A stretch of 32,500 bases of DNA from Chrysomallon squamiferum (taxonomy: Eukaryota; Mollusca; Gastropoda; Neomphalida; Peltospiridae): NCBI GenBank assembly GCA_012295275.1, contig CM022676.1:8916086-8948585 (forward strand). Direction: 5' to 3'. Position numbers and translations under genes: made by a program. How positions within the stretch are numbered: the stretch's first letter is position 1; each line of letters begins with the position of its first letter. Shown here piece by piece: positions 1 through 13,097 of this stretch. The notes beneath the pieces are model-generated. The model was not told the DNA's origin. It saw only the letters and a list, made by a program, of their open reading frames with translations, and did not search any database.

Positions 1-410
1 GAGAGTGTATTCGACTACGACAACATGCACACTGTCTTTTGATGAAAGACCTTCTTTTCTAGTTGGCAAAGGTCGCATCATCTTACGGTCTCAAACGGGA
101 TATGAAGGATCTTCCAAGTTGTTAACTTTCACAGGTGAAAGATATAGCAAATATTTTTTTCATGGTAAACATTAGGATAATGCAGTGAACATTTTCCTCT
201 CATAAACTTTGTCACATTAATCGTGAGACGTGATGAATTGCATTCAGACAATGCCACAGCGATTCATCGATTGTGCAAATCGGCTAAACTATGTACGTGA
301 TGACGTAACAACAGTACAGATGACGTGGTGCACTATATTTTAATTTGTATTGTTGTTGTAGTTCTTCATTAAATAAGATTGCACCGCTAAGTAATTAAAT
401 AAATAAACTA
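1..410. other. AT-rich intergenic or intronic stretch
   Basis: No open frame of note and no recognisable repeat. Two CRE-like half sites are visible, TGACGTAA near 301 and TGACGTGG near 321. Nothing else can be supported. Confidence 0.6.
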
Positions 411-457
411 ATGGAAATAAATTACTATTATCATCATCATCGTCGTCATCATCATCA

Positions 458-504
<47 letters not shown>

Positions 505-827
505 TTTTATTTATTATTATTATTATTATTATTTATTATTATTATTATTATTGTCGTGTGGTTCTATTTCGTAAACATTTTGCACTTTACTTTCTCATTA
601 TTATTTATAATACAATATATATTAATTACATTAATCGTCATTATCATTATTATTATCAATGTTATTATTACTGTCATCATCATTATTATTACTATGGTTT
701 CATGTGGTTCTCTTGTGATATAATTATTGCACTTAACTTTCTAATTATTATATCTGTAAAGAAATATGTTATTATTATGATGATCGCCTTTATAAATACA
801 TTAATCCTCATCATCATCATTATGATC

Positions 828-890
<63 letters not shown>

Positions 891-1199
891 TCAGCTCCCA
901 GTACTGCTTCGAGAGGTACGACTCATTCAGCATTGAAATATCTTTTCCTTTTTTATAATCATTATCATCATCATTTCCTTCTTCTTCTTGTTGTTTTCTT
1001 CCTATGACTATTATTTGTAGTTACTATTATTACTATTACAATCACTATCACTATTGCTATTGTTATCATTATTGTTATTATTATTGTCATCATCATCATC
1101 ATCATTATTATTACGACTATTATTCTGATTATTATTATTATTATTATTGTTATTATTATTATTGTCATTATTATTATTATTATTATTATTGTCATTATG

Positions 1200-1240
<41 letters not shown>

Positions 1241-1588
1241 TGTGATTGTTGTGTGGATCTATTTCGTAAACATTTTGCACTTTACTTTCTCATTATTATT
1301 TATAATACAATATATATTAATTACATTAATCGTCATTATCATTATTATTATCAATGCTGTTATTACTGTCATCATCATTATTATTGTGATTGTTTCAGCT
1401 CTTCTTCTTATAATAATTATTATCACCATCATTACCATCATCATTATTATTACTGTGGTTTCATGTGGTTCTCTTGTGATATAATTATTGCACTTAACTT
1501 TCTCATTATTATATCTGTCAAGAAATATGTTATTATTATGATGATCGCCTTTATAAATACATTAATCCTCATCATCATCATTATGATC

Positions 1589-1642
<54 letters not shown>

Positions 1643-1890
1643 TCAGCTCCCAGTACTACTTCGATAGGTACGACTGATTCAGCATTGAAATATCTTTTCC
1701 TTTTTTATTATCATCATCATCATAATTTTTTCTTCTTCTTCTTCTTGTTTTTTTATTGCTATGACTATTATTTGTTCTGTTACTATTATTACTATTACTA
1801 TCACTATTACTATAGCTATTGTTATCATTATTGTTATTATTATTTAATCATCATCATCATCATTATTATTATTTTTATATTATTATTCTG

Positions 1891-1932
<42 letters not shown>

Positions 1933-2180
1933 TCAGCTCCCAGTACTACTTCGATAGGTACGACTGATTCAGCATTGAAATATCTTTTCCTTTTTTATTA
2001 TCATCATCATCATAATTTTCTTCTTCTCCTTCTTGTTTTATTGCTATGACTATTATTTGTTCTGTTACTATTATTACTATTACTATCACTATTACTATAG
2101 CTATTGTTATCATTATTGTTATTATTATTGTCATCATCATCATCATCATTATTATTATTTTTACGACTATTATTATTATG

Positions 2181-2224
<44 letters not shown>

Positions 2225-2468
2225 GATGATGATGATTATTATTATTTCAGCTCCCAGTACTACTTCGATAGGTACGACTCATTCAGCATTGAAATATCTT
2301 TTCCTTTTTTATTATCATCATCATTATTATTACTGTGGTTTCATGTGGTTCTCTTGTGATATAATTATTGGTCTTAACTTTCTCATTATTATATCTGTAA
2401 AGAAATATGTTATTATTATGATGATCGTCTTTATAAATACATTAATCCTCATCATCATCATTATGATC

Positions 2469-2546
<78 letters not shown>

Positions 2547-2795
2547 TCAGCTCCCAGTACTACTTCGGGAGGTACGACTCATTCAGCACTGAAATATCTT
2601 TTCCTTTTTTATCATCATCATCATAATTTTCTTCTTCTTCTTCTTGTTTTATTCCTATGACTATTATTTGTTCTGTTACTATTATTACTATTACTATCAC
2701 TATTACTATAGGTATTGTTATCATTATTGTTGTTATTATTGTCATCATCATCATCATCATTATTATTATTTTTACGACTATTATTATTATGATTA

Positions 2796-2829
<34 letters not shown>

Positions 2830-2830
2830 G

Positions 2831-2871
<41 letters not shown>

Positions 2872-2916
2872 GATTATTATTATTATTATTTTTATTATTA
2901 TTATTATTATTATTAC

Positions 2917-2961
<45 letters not shown>

Positions 2962-3307
2962 TGTGATTGTCGTGTGGTTCTATTTCGTAAACATTTTGCA
3001 CTTTACTTTCTCGTTATTATTTATAATACAATATATATTAATTACATTAATCGTCATTATCATTATTATTATCAATGTTGTTATTACTGTCATCATCATT
3101 ATTATTGTAATTGTTTCAGCTCTTCTTCTTATAATAATTATTATAGCATCATTGCCATCATCATTATTATTACTGTGTTTCATGTGGTTCTCTTGTGATA
3201 TAATTATTGCACTTAACTTTCTCATTATTATATCTTTTAAGAAATATGTTATTATTATGATGATCGCCTTTATAAATACATTAATCCTCATCATCATCAT
3301 TATGATC

Positions 3308-3358
<51 letters not shown>

Positions 3359-3605
3359 TTTCAGCTCCCAGTACTACTTCGGGAGGTACGATTCATTCAG
3401 CACTGAAATATCTTTTCCTTTTTTATCATCATCATCATAATTTTCTTCTTCTTCTTCTTGTTTTATTCCTATGACTATTATTTGTTCTGTTACTATTATT
3501 ACTATTACTATCACTATTACTATAGCTATTGTTATCATTATTGTTATTATTATTGTCATCATCATCATCATCATTATTATTATTTTTACGACTATTATTA
3601 TTCTG

Positions 3606-3637
<32 letters not shown>

Positions 3638-3875
3638 GATGATTATTATTATTTCAGCTCCCAGTACTACTTCGATAGGTACGACTCATTCAGCATTGAA
3701 ATATCTTTTCCTTTTTTATTATCATCATCATTATTATTACTGTGGTTTCATGTGGTTCTCTTGTGATATAATTATTGCTCTTAACTTTCTCATTATTATA
3801 TCTGTAAAGAAATATGTTATTATTATGATGATCGCCTTTATAAATACATTAATCCTCATCATCATCATTATGATC

Positions 3876-3923
<48 letters not shown>

Positions 3924-4168
3924 TCAGCTCCCAGTACTACTTCGGGAGGTACGACTCATTCAGCACTGAAATATCTTTTCCTTTTTTATCATCATCATCA
4001 TAATTTTCTTCTTCTTCTTCTTGTTTTATTCCTATGACTATTATTTGTTCTGTTACTATTATTACTATTACTATCACTATTACTATAGCTATTGTTATCA
4101 TTATTGTTATTATTATTGTCATCATCATCATCATCATTATTATTATTTTTACGACTATTATTATTCTG

Positions 4169-4222
<54 letters not shown>

Positions 4223-4444
4223 TCAGGTCCCAGTACTACTTCGGGAGGTACGACTCATTCAGCACTGAAATATCTTTTCCTTTTTTATCATCACCATAAT
4301 ACTTTTCTTCTTCTTCTTCTTGTTTTCTTCCTATGACTATTATTTGTAGTTACTATTATTGCTATTACAATCACTATCACTATTGCTATTGTTATCATTA
4401 TTGTTATTATTATTGTCATCATCATCATCATCATCATTATGATC

Positions 4445-4516
<72 letters not shown>

Positions 4517-4774
4517 TCAGCTGCCAGTTCTACTCCGGGAGGTACGACTCATTCAGCATTGAAATATCTTTTCCTTTTTTATCATCATCATCATAATTTT
4601 TTTCTTCTTCTTCTTGTTTTCTTCCTATGACTATTATTTGTACTGTTACTATTATTACTATTACTATCACTATTACTATAGCTATTGTTATCATTATTGT
4701 TATTATTATTGTCATCATCATCATCATCATCATTATTAATATTTTTACGTCTATTATTTTTATGATTATTCTGA

Positions 4775-4845
<71 letters not shown>

Positions 4846-4849
4846 TCAG
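411..4849 (+). repeat. Compound ATT array with interspersed A, B and C modules
   Basis: Long (ATT)n tracts alternate with three unique modules. Module A starts at TTTCAG at about 889, 1641, 1931, 2245, 2545, 3359, 3652, 3922, 4221, 4515 and, diverged, 4844. It continues into a segment reading ISAPSTTSxGTTHSALKY in one frame, then TTC-rich and ACT-rich stretches. Module B (TTTCGTAAACATTTTGCAC) lies near 552, 1238 and 2960. Module C (TCTTGTGATATAATTATTGC) lies near 691, 1452, 2333, 3171 and 3739. The order is B-C-A, B-C-A-A-A-C-A, B-C-A-A-C-A-A-A-A. A to A spacing is about 270-330 bp, or 750-815 bp where B and C intervene. The long poly-Ile, poly-Tyr and poly-Asn open frames follow from the ATT triplet and are not evidence of coding. 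Confidence 0.9.
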
Positions 4850-4916
4850 ATCGTAATGTTACGTCAGTAGGTACCACTCCTGCTGCATCTTCCTCCACAT
4901 CACTGATTTTAATAAT
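4850..4916 (+). other. Candidate exon at the end of the array (diverged A copy 11)
   Basis: TTTCAG at 4844-4849 is followed by 67 nt and then a good donor, GTAAGA at 4917. The phase-2 reading is open: RNVTSVGTTPAASSSTSL and a short hydrophobic end. It aligns with the PSTTSxGTT segment of the other A copies. Ser/Thr-rich composition would fit an extracellular O-glycosylated linker, but no partner exon is visible, so this may be only the parent copy of the array. The sequence also reads through to a TAA at 4918. Confidence 0.25.
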
Positions 4917-4920
4917 GTAA

Positions 4921-4978
4921 GAAAATTACTTTTATATGGACCTACGATCGCATACATGCATCCGTCCTATATAGATAT

Positions 4979-5013
<35 letters not shown>

Positions 5014-6050
5014 GCACACACACACATGACTTGATTTCACTTTGTTTTCTCGTGCCAGTGCGTTCCTCACTATTGTCTATGCAATGTTATCATCATTACA
5101 CGAACATATAGAACGAATTCAAGCGGTAAAATACATACATAGAAACACATACATAAGCATACATACAGATACATACATACACATAAAATCATACATTGAA
5201 ACATAAGTAAACATAAAGAATTGAATAGGATTTATTTTTATGCTTATCATTTTAGCAGAAAAAAAGACAATTCAAAATGCATAACGATTAATATTAGAAA
5301 GTCTTGTTTTGTTTCCAATAAATAATTATTTAAACCATTTCTTTGGAAATTTCTTAATAACGTACTAAAGTGACATAAAAGTGGACATTCGACCTACATT
5401 TTATAACAGTAAATTTTCCTAAGAAATCTTCACAATTTCTAATTTCATTTATTCATTACGTCTTTTACAGCCTGCATATGAAAACATAAAAAATTCTTAA
5501 TAAAATTATAAAATGTTTTGCCATTATGTTTAACACCGTCATTCGAAAAGTAAGAAATTTCTCAACAAAATTTCATAATAGTTAGCGATCACATTAACTA
5601 TCATCATTTCAAACACAACAAATGTCATAACGAAATTTAAAAATTGTTCGCCATTGTAATTACTACCATCGTTCAAAAAGAGTGAAATTCCTACAGAATC
5701 TTCCACAGTTCACCCGAACTTATATCCAGAATGAACATCAGTAAACTAATACTTTGTTTACTTTTTATTTTTTTTTTTTTTTTTTTTTTTAATGAGTAAA
5801 CATTTCAATTATTTATAAATTGATTCTTTAATTCATGCTTTCAATCTACTGATTCATTCATTATTTTTTTCTCTTTTATTTCTAGTTTTGCCATCGCCGT
5901 CATCTTCGTCATTAATTGGCCATAGCTGTTTGTCACAAACTTTCCTTAACAGCAACGATTTATTTTATATTCGCAACTTTCGCGAAATGTATTTTCATCT
6001 TGGACAGAAAGTAGCTGAAACCATTATGATGACAACGGTAATTTGATATC
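4921..6050. other. Noncoding AT-rich DNA with short microsatellites
   Basis: A (TA)n and (CA)n tract lies near 4985-5026 and CATA-type repeats near 5130-5190. Between about 5347 and 5715 there are diverged tandem segments of about 140 bp. A poly-T run lies near 5769-5790. No coding region is seen. Confidence 0.6.
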
Positions 6051-6052
6051 AT

Positions 6053-6063
6053 GGCGCCATCTT
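6053..6063 (-). promoter_or_regulatory. YY1-like motif
   Basis: The minus strand reads AAGATGGCGCC, one base off the classic YY1 motif AAGATGGCGGC. It also forms part of the palindrome ATGGCGCCAT. No transcript start is otherwise supported here. Confidence 0.25.
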
Positions 6064-6210
6064 CTGTGTTAACCTCATTCAGTGTTAGTTCTAACAATTT
6101 CTTACACGAAATAATCGATTATATTCAAAAACAAGAGTCTGTTTCGATTTCATTGAAGTATAGGTATGAATTTTTACATCTAGATCGAAATTACTCTTCT
6201 TCTTCTTCTT

Positions 6211-6262
<52 letters not shown>

Positions 6263-6399
6263 ATTGCTCATTTGTAAATGATTAAAATAAATGTTTGAAT
6301 GTACATGCATGTGATTAAAAAGGTTGAATTAAAACACAGAAATACTGAACATGAAACTAACAATGCAGTGGTTATTATTCATAAATGGTTTCCAACTGA
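6064..6399. other. Noncoding DNA with TTC then ATT microsatellite
   Basis: A short TTC run leads into (ATT)n at about 6197-6260. The open frame covering this stretch ends in poly-Ile encoded by the microsatellite. No conserved protein is recognised. Confidence 0.6.
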
Positions 6400-8712
<2,313 letters not shown>

Positions 8713-8805
8713 ATAGCCTGAAAATAGGATCTAAGTCTAAACATATATTTCATGTACACCTTATACAAGAATCTACATAATATTTTTGCACATATTTAAT
8801 TTTAA

Positions 8806-8844
<39 letters not shown>

Positions 8845-9389
8845 TGCTTTGCTAGGATAGGATAGGATAGGAAAAAAATTAACGTGCTAATCAGAGCAAG
8901 CTGTTGTGAAGCACGTCTGCGACGGGCACGCTTTCTGACAAGTCAGCGGGCGTGTCCGTCACAGAACGGGCACGCTTTCTGGTCATGGCCTTATATACTT
9001 TCACTTACATCTGAACTACAGATCACTTGCCAAATGAAAGGAATCTTTAGCATTTAATTAGCCTGAATTACTAATTAACTGACTCGCACCAGTTAGCTTT
9101 GATGTTAGGTGATGTTTTATAAGAAGTTTAAGCTAGAGCAATGAATCCAAATGCCTTTGATCAAGTTTAATTAGTAATTAGTTGACTCAAGAGAGCTTCG
9201 ACTAAGTTACTGGAATTAGTAATCCAAATGCCTTTAATCAACTTTAAAATAACACTTTACTAATTTATTGGAATGTTGCTTAAGGTTCATTCTAAATGGT
9301 ATATTTGAAGAAAAATGGGGGTAAGTTGTCCGGGAGCAATTGTCCTGATACCTTACGGGTGTGGGGGGGGGGCGATAAAAAGTGTCCCC
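8713..9389. other. Sequence unique to duplication copy 1
   Basis: No counterpart is found in copy 2. It holds an ATT tract (8808-8841), an AGGAT-type repeat (about 8853-8871), a GC-rich double hairpin and a G-rich patch with nine consecutive G near 9363. It may be an insertion in copy 1 or a segment lost from copy 2. Confidence 0.65.
8882..8960. repeat. Two adjacent GC-rich hairpins
   Basis: Hairpin 1 pairs ACGTGCT (8882-8888) with AGCACGT (8910-8916). Hairpin 2 has two 19-nt arms, 8921-8939 and 8942-8960, separated by AA, and 15 of 19 positions pair. A third copy of ACGGGCACGCTTTCTG follows at about 8966-8981. The GC content stands out against AT-rich flanks. Confidence 0.7.
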
Positions 9390-9928
9390 TCAAGATAGGT
9401 AGCACAGTATACAGTAAGTCCATCATACTATTTTCATAATTTCATAAATAGTGATTGAATTTATCATATCACAGAATTTAAGATACTTCATACTGATTGA
9501 ATTCATCATATAACTGAATTTTAAATACTGAGACAATTCATTGTGAAATTTTAGATATTAAGTAGTGAATTCATTGAGTTCTTAAAATGCGTAATAAGTC
9601 CATCATATCACTGAAATAGAAATATTAAATATTTAATGAATTGAGCAAATCACTGCAGTTACAAATGTTGAATGAATTCGTCAAATCATTTGATTAATTC
9701 GAATTACATGTTGAATTACACATCTGTTTGTTTGACATAAATTATGAATATAAAGTTAAATAAATAACTGTTCTCAAACATTTTCAGATATTCTTTCTTC
9801 AGTCTTCGATATTTTGGTGATTTCAAAAAAAATAAAGCCAGCAATGTTAAGAAAATACAGTATCACTGGATAATTGCGTAAACTAATAAAAACTATTGAT
9901 AACGATATCGAAACACCTATAACATATG

Positions 9929-9975
<47 letters not shown>

Positions 9976-10476
9976 CCAATGTTCCATGTATTTGAGTATT
10001 TCACACCATAAAAACGGTGATCGGATATTTACGGTAGTACACTATGGCCAATGCTTTTTGTTTCATGTTCTGTAATATTTTTCTGTATAAGAAATGATTA
10101 ACTGAACGTTCATAAGAAAGATCACAAATACTTAATATTTGTTATGCCTGAATTTCTCAACAAAAAAAAAACAAAAAATAATAATAATAATAAAAAATAT
10201 TAAAAATAAAAAAGTGGCATTTTGCAAATCATCCCTTACGAACTCGTTTTCGAAATATTTTCGTCTGCTTTGCGCAGTTCGGTAAGTTCGGCAGAAATGA
10301 AATTGAGAGCTTAAAGTACCTAATTTTCTAACCGAAAGCAAATCAGTAATTCTTTTAAGAATTATAATTGCTTATAGGTTGTTGTACAGTTTCAGCAAGT
10401 TTTCTGTATTTGTATAATGAGAAAATGCATTTCTGTTATCTGCGAATCTTGTTTTATTTATCAATAAAGACTGTAA

Positions 10477-10484
10477 TGACGTCA
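10477..10484. promoter_or_regulatory. Perfect CRE octamer
   Basis: TGACGTCA, the palindromic CREB/ATF site. In duplication copy 2 the same place reads TGGCGTCA, so it is mutated there. Confidence 0.3.
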
Positions 10485-10730
10485 TTTGACACCTAAATGA
10501 AGAATATTATTCTTATTGTCTTGTTTTGTAACTAGGTATAACATAGAGAAAAAAAAAAAAAAATGAAAAAGAAAAGACTGGAAATGAATTTCCATACGTA
10601 GAAGAAACTCAAAAAAAAAAAAAAAAAAAAAATTGAAAACTAAAACTTAGATTTGGAAAGGAAAAAAAAAAGGAGTATAATACTGGTACATACTTTGATC
10701 AACCAGCAGCCTGAATCAGGAAGAGCGAAA

Positions 10731-10738
10731 TGACGTCA
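10731..10738. promoter_or_regulatory. Perfect CRE octamer kept in both duplicate copies
   Basis: TGACGTCA is present here and at the matching place in copy 2, although flanking bases have diverged. Motif match only; use as a binding site is not shown. Confidence 0.35.
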
Positions 10739-10857
10739 TAACGTTCCAAAAATTTTGTCGTCTATTTATATCATACCTTACAGTGAAGAAATATTTTCTT
10801 ACAATTACCAGATGATTTATGGTCCTACTTGCAATCCAGATTCTTGAATTTTCAACA

Positions 10858-11300
10858 CACACACACATATATATATGCACACACACACACACACACACTT
10901 GGAAATGTATATAGATGTGTGTGTGTGGGGGCGTGTTTATTTATACATATATTTATGAATCAGCTTCAAATTACTGTTTTCACAGGAGCATGTAATATGA
11001 ACCATAATAAAGAGCTTCATTTTCTCTTTCCAGTGCACCGCTTGTTTTTGTTGTGATGAATCTGTACGAACTGTACGAACCTTTGTTACTTTTTAAATAT
11101 CGCGTCATTGCACGTACTCACATAGCGTGGTGTTCTTTCATACGCGTCGGAAAATATATATGCATTCGTTTCTGTCGTCACCAGAAGGCAAAGAAAAAAA
11201 AACAGTTTCATCTGAAAGAGCATAGATTTGTCTATAAAAAGTGATTTATTTATTTATTTATTTATTTATTATTATTATTTTTTTTTTTTTAAATTATATA
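10858..11300. other. Microsatellite-rich spacer
   Basis: CA/TA compound repeats lie at about 10853-10900 with a GT run just after, and TTTA repeats at about 11246-11270 with poly-T up to the transposon edge. No gene is seen. Confidence 0.6.
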
Positions 11301-12056
11301 CAGTGGTACCTTGACTGACGAGTTTAATTCGTTCCGTGACCGTGCTAGTAACTCCGTTTGCCCGTATATCAAATCAAATTTACCAAATGAAATCAACTGA
11401 AATACCATTAATCCGTTGCGGAGTGTTTTCGAATAAGAAAAATGTATGTATCAATGACAAATATTGTATAACAAAAAAAAAAAGAAAAAAAAAATAAGAA
11501 AAAGAGAAGTTAAAGAAATAAATTCGTTTTGTAAAGTTTACAGGGTTAGAGGGTTTCTCCATCTTTTCATGGACAGAGGTCAGCAGCTTAGAAACTATTT
11601 TAACGGCTTTGGCTGGAGTTATAGTCTTTACCTTCTCCTTCTGCTTCAGTATGGTGCACGTCGTAAAAGTACTACGCTCGTACTGCCTAACCATGTTGAC
11701 TACGCGCTCAGCTTCGCATGTTTTTCCGCGATTTCATGCTTTGATTCAATGAACATCATACACTTTTTCTTCTTCTTAGCATTGTCCTTTGGAAATTTGA
11801 TAAAAATGCTGCATAAAACACGAGCACAACACGAGAGAGACGCTTCCACAGTGAGGTAACCAACGTGAAACAAACGAGTAAAAATGGGGGATGCTCGACG
11901 AATGTCGTGTTGTTCGTTGCGTCAAGTAGCCACGGCGTATCTCAAGCTCGCATCTAATTAGGATTTTGGCTCGCAACTCAAAGCCAAAAAAAAAATCGAC
12001 CGGGTGGCTACTCGTAACATGGGAAGTTGGAGCACTCGTAACTCAAGGTACCACTG
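11301..12056 (-). mobile_element. Tigger/pogo-type DNA transposon, internally deleted
   Basis: The left end reads CAGTGGTACCTTGACTGACG. The right end, reversed, reads CAGTGGTACCTTGAGTTACG, giving terminal inverted repeats with 14 perfect bases and about 22 matches in 24. The element is flanked by TA on both sides (11299-11300 and 12057-12058), the target duplication expected of the Tc1/mariner/pogo superfamily. At 756 bp it is far shorter than an autonomous element. The minus strand still carries part of a Tigger-like transposase. The A-rich stretch near 11471-11520 lies at the likely internal deletion. Confidence 0.88.
11551..11780 (-). pseudogene. Decayed Tigger-like transposase N-terminal fragment
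   Basis: Read on the minus strand, 11780-11703 gives KKKKKCMMFIESKHEIAEKH. After a frameshift near 11705 comes ERVVNMVRQYERST followed by CTILKQKEKVKTITPAKAV, SKLLTSVHEKMEKP. This pattern (KHEI.EKH, V..QYERS, CTILKQKE, SKL..SVHE.ME) is the CENP-B-like helix-turn-helix DNA-binding start of Tigger transposases, recognised from family knowledge. The frameshift and the missing catalytic DDE domain mean it cannot make an active transposase. Confidence 0.8.
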
Positions 12057-12058
12057 TA

Positions 12059-12266
12059 TGTATTTTTAACTGAATATATTTTTGTTTCGAAACTTAATAA
12101 ATAAGTTTTTGTCAGAAATGAGTTTCGACAACGACCAACTACCTCAGTAAACAAGATGATGGGACGGTGCATTATGACACTTACACTGAAAATAACAGAA
12201 TGAATCTATACGAGGAATAATAGATATTTACTATTATTTTTCTTCTTCTTCTTCTTCTTCTTCTTC

Positions 12267-12300
<34 letters not shown>

Positions 12301-12563
12301 CATCATTATTAGTTCGTTTTTGTTTTTGGTTGGGTTTTTTTTTATTTACCCACTGACTCGTTTTTTAAACTGCAAATATTAAAATATATTCATGGCTTTG
12401 TTCGACAAGGTTGGTGTTAGTGGTTTCAAGGGAGGTAATTTAGGATCGATTTCCAGTTTGACGTTAACATTACTTTGCTTTTAGCCAACATTTCAGTTTA
12501 TTCTGATGAATAATTGCTTATCTTCTACACAAACATAGATACATATATATAAATAGATACATA

Positions 12564-12624
<61 letters not shown>

Positions 12625-13097
12625 TGCATACATACGTAAAATATATAAAAAGTAAAGTATGAAATCTACATGTAGTTAAAAGTCCAAACTTTTAATTAAT
12701 TTATTCGATATATTAATAAATCTTTAGTAATAATAATTAAAACAAATAAAAATAAACACAAAACAAAGTGAGGTTTAAAAAAGAAAAATACAATATGCTA
12801 ATACACGAGTCACGTTTTGAAAGAGGTAATGATAAGTTTAAACAAATTCAAACAACCAACTCCAATTGTAGCTCATAGGAAAACACAGCTGAATCAGTAA
12901 AACGTAGATCATTGTCGATAAGTAACTTTTCTTGACGAAAAGCTAGAACCAGTCAAATTTGAAGATGCAAACTGCGACCAATCTAGAAATAAAGCAAAGA
13001 GACCCGATGAACTAATAAAATGAAAATTCTACAATCTATGCGTAGGAATGGATTAAATGTGACATTTTCTCAGAAACATTCTAACTATTCAAACGAC
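12059..13097. other. Noncoding spacer between the duplicate copies
   Basis: It contains a (TTC)n(TTA)n tract at about 12239-12309 and a long (TA)n at about 12568-12621. The remainder is unremarkable AT-rich sequence with no supported gene. Confidence 0.6.

Larger units (their letters stand above)
9390..10857 (+). repeat. Segmental duplication copy 1, right part
   Basis: This aligns with 16345-17665. Shared anchors include the GAATTCATCAT minisatellite region, the CTGTTTGTTTGACATAAATT block, the CA microsatellite (9931-9972), GATCGGATATTTACGGTA (10019 and 17075), the GACTGGAAATGAATTTC block and a CRE octamer (10731 and 17501). No coding region is kept between copies. Confidence 0.85.

Noticed and set aside
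411-4849. Regular repeat-spacer layout suggesting CRISPR
   Set aside because: Units are 270-815 bp, the spacers are repeats themselves, and the host is clearly eukaryotic.
411-4920. Many open frames of 60-250 codons on both strands rich in Ile, Tyr, His or Asn
   Set aside because: All follow from ATT/ATC triplet repeats, which lack stops in most frames. The frames overlap each other on both strands, and composition is pure repeat.
6051-6281. 76-codon open frame starting MAPSSVLTSF
   Set aside because: No recognisable family, second half is TTC/ATT microsatellite, and no splice or poly(A) context supports it.
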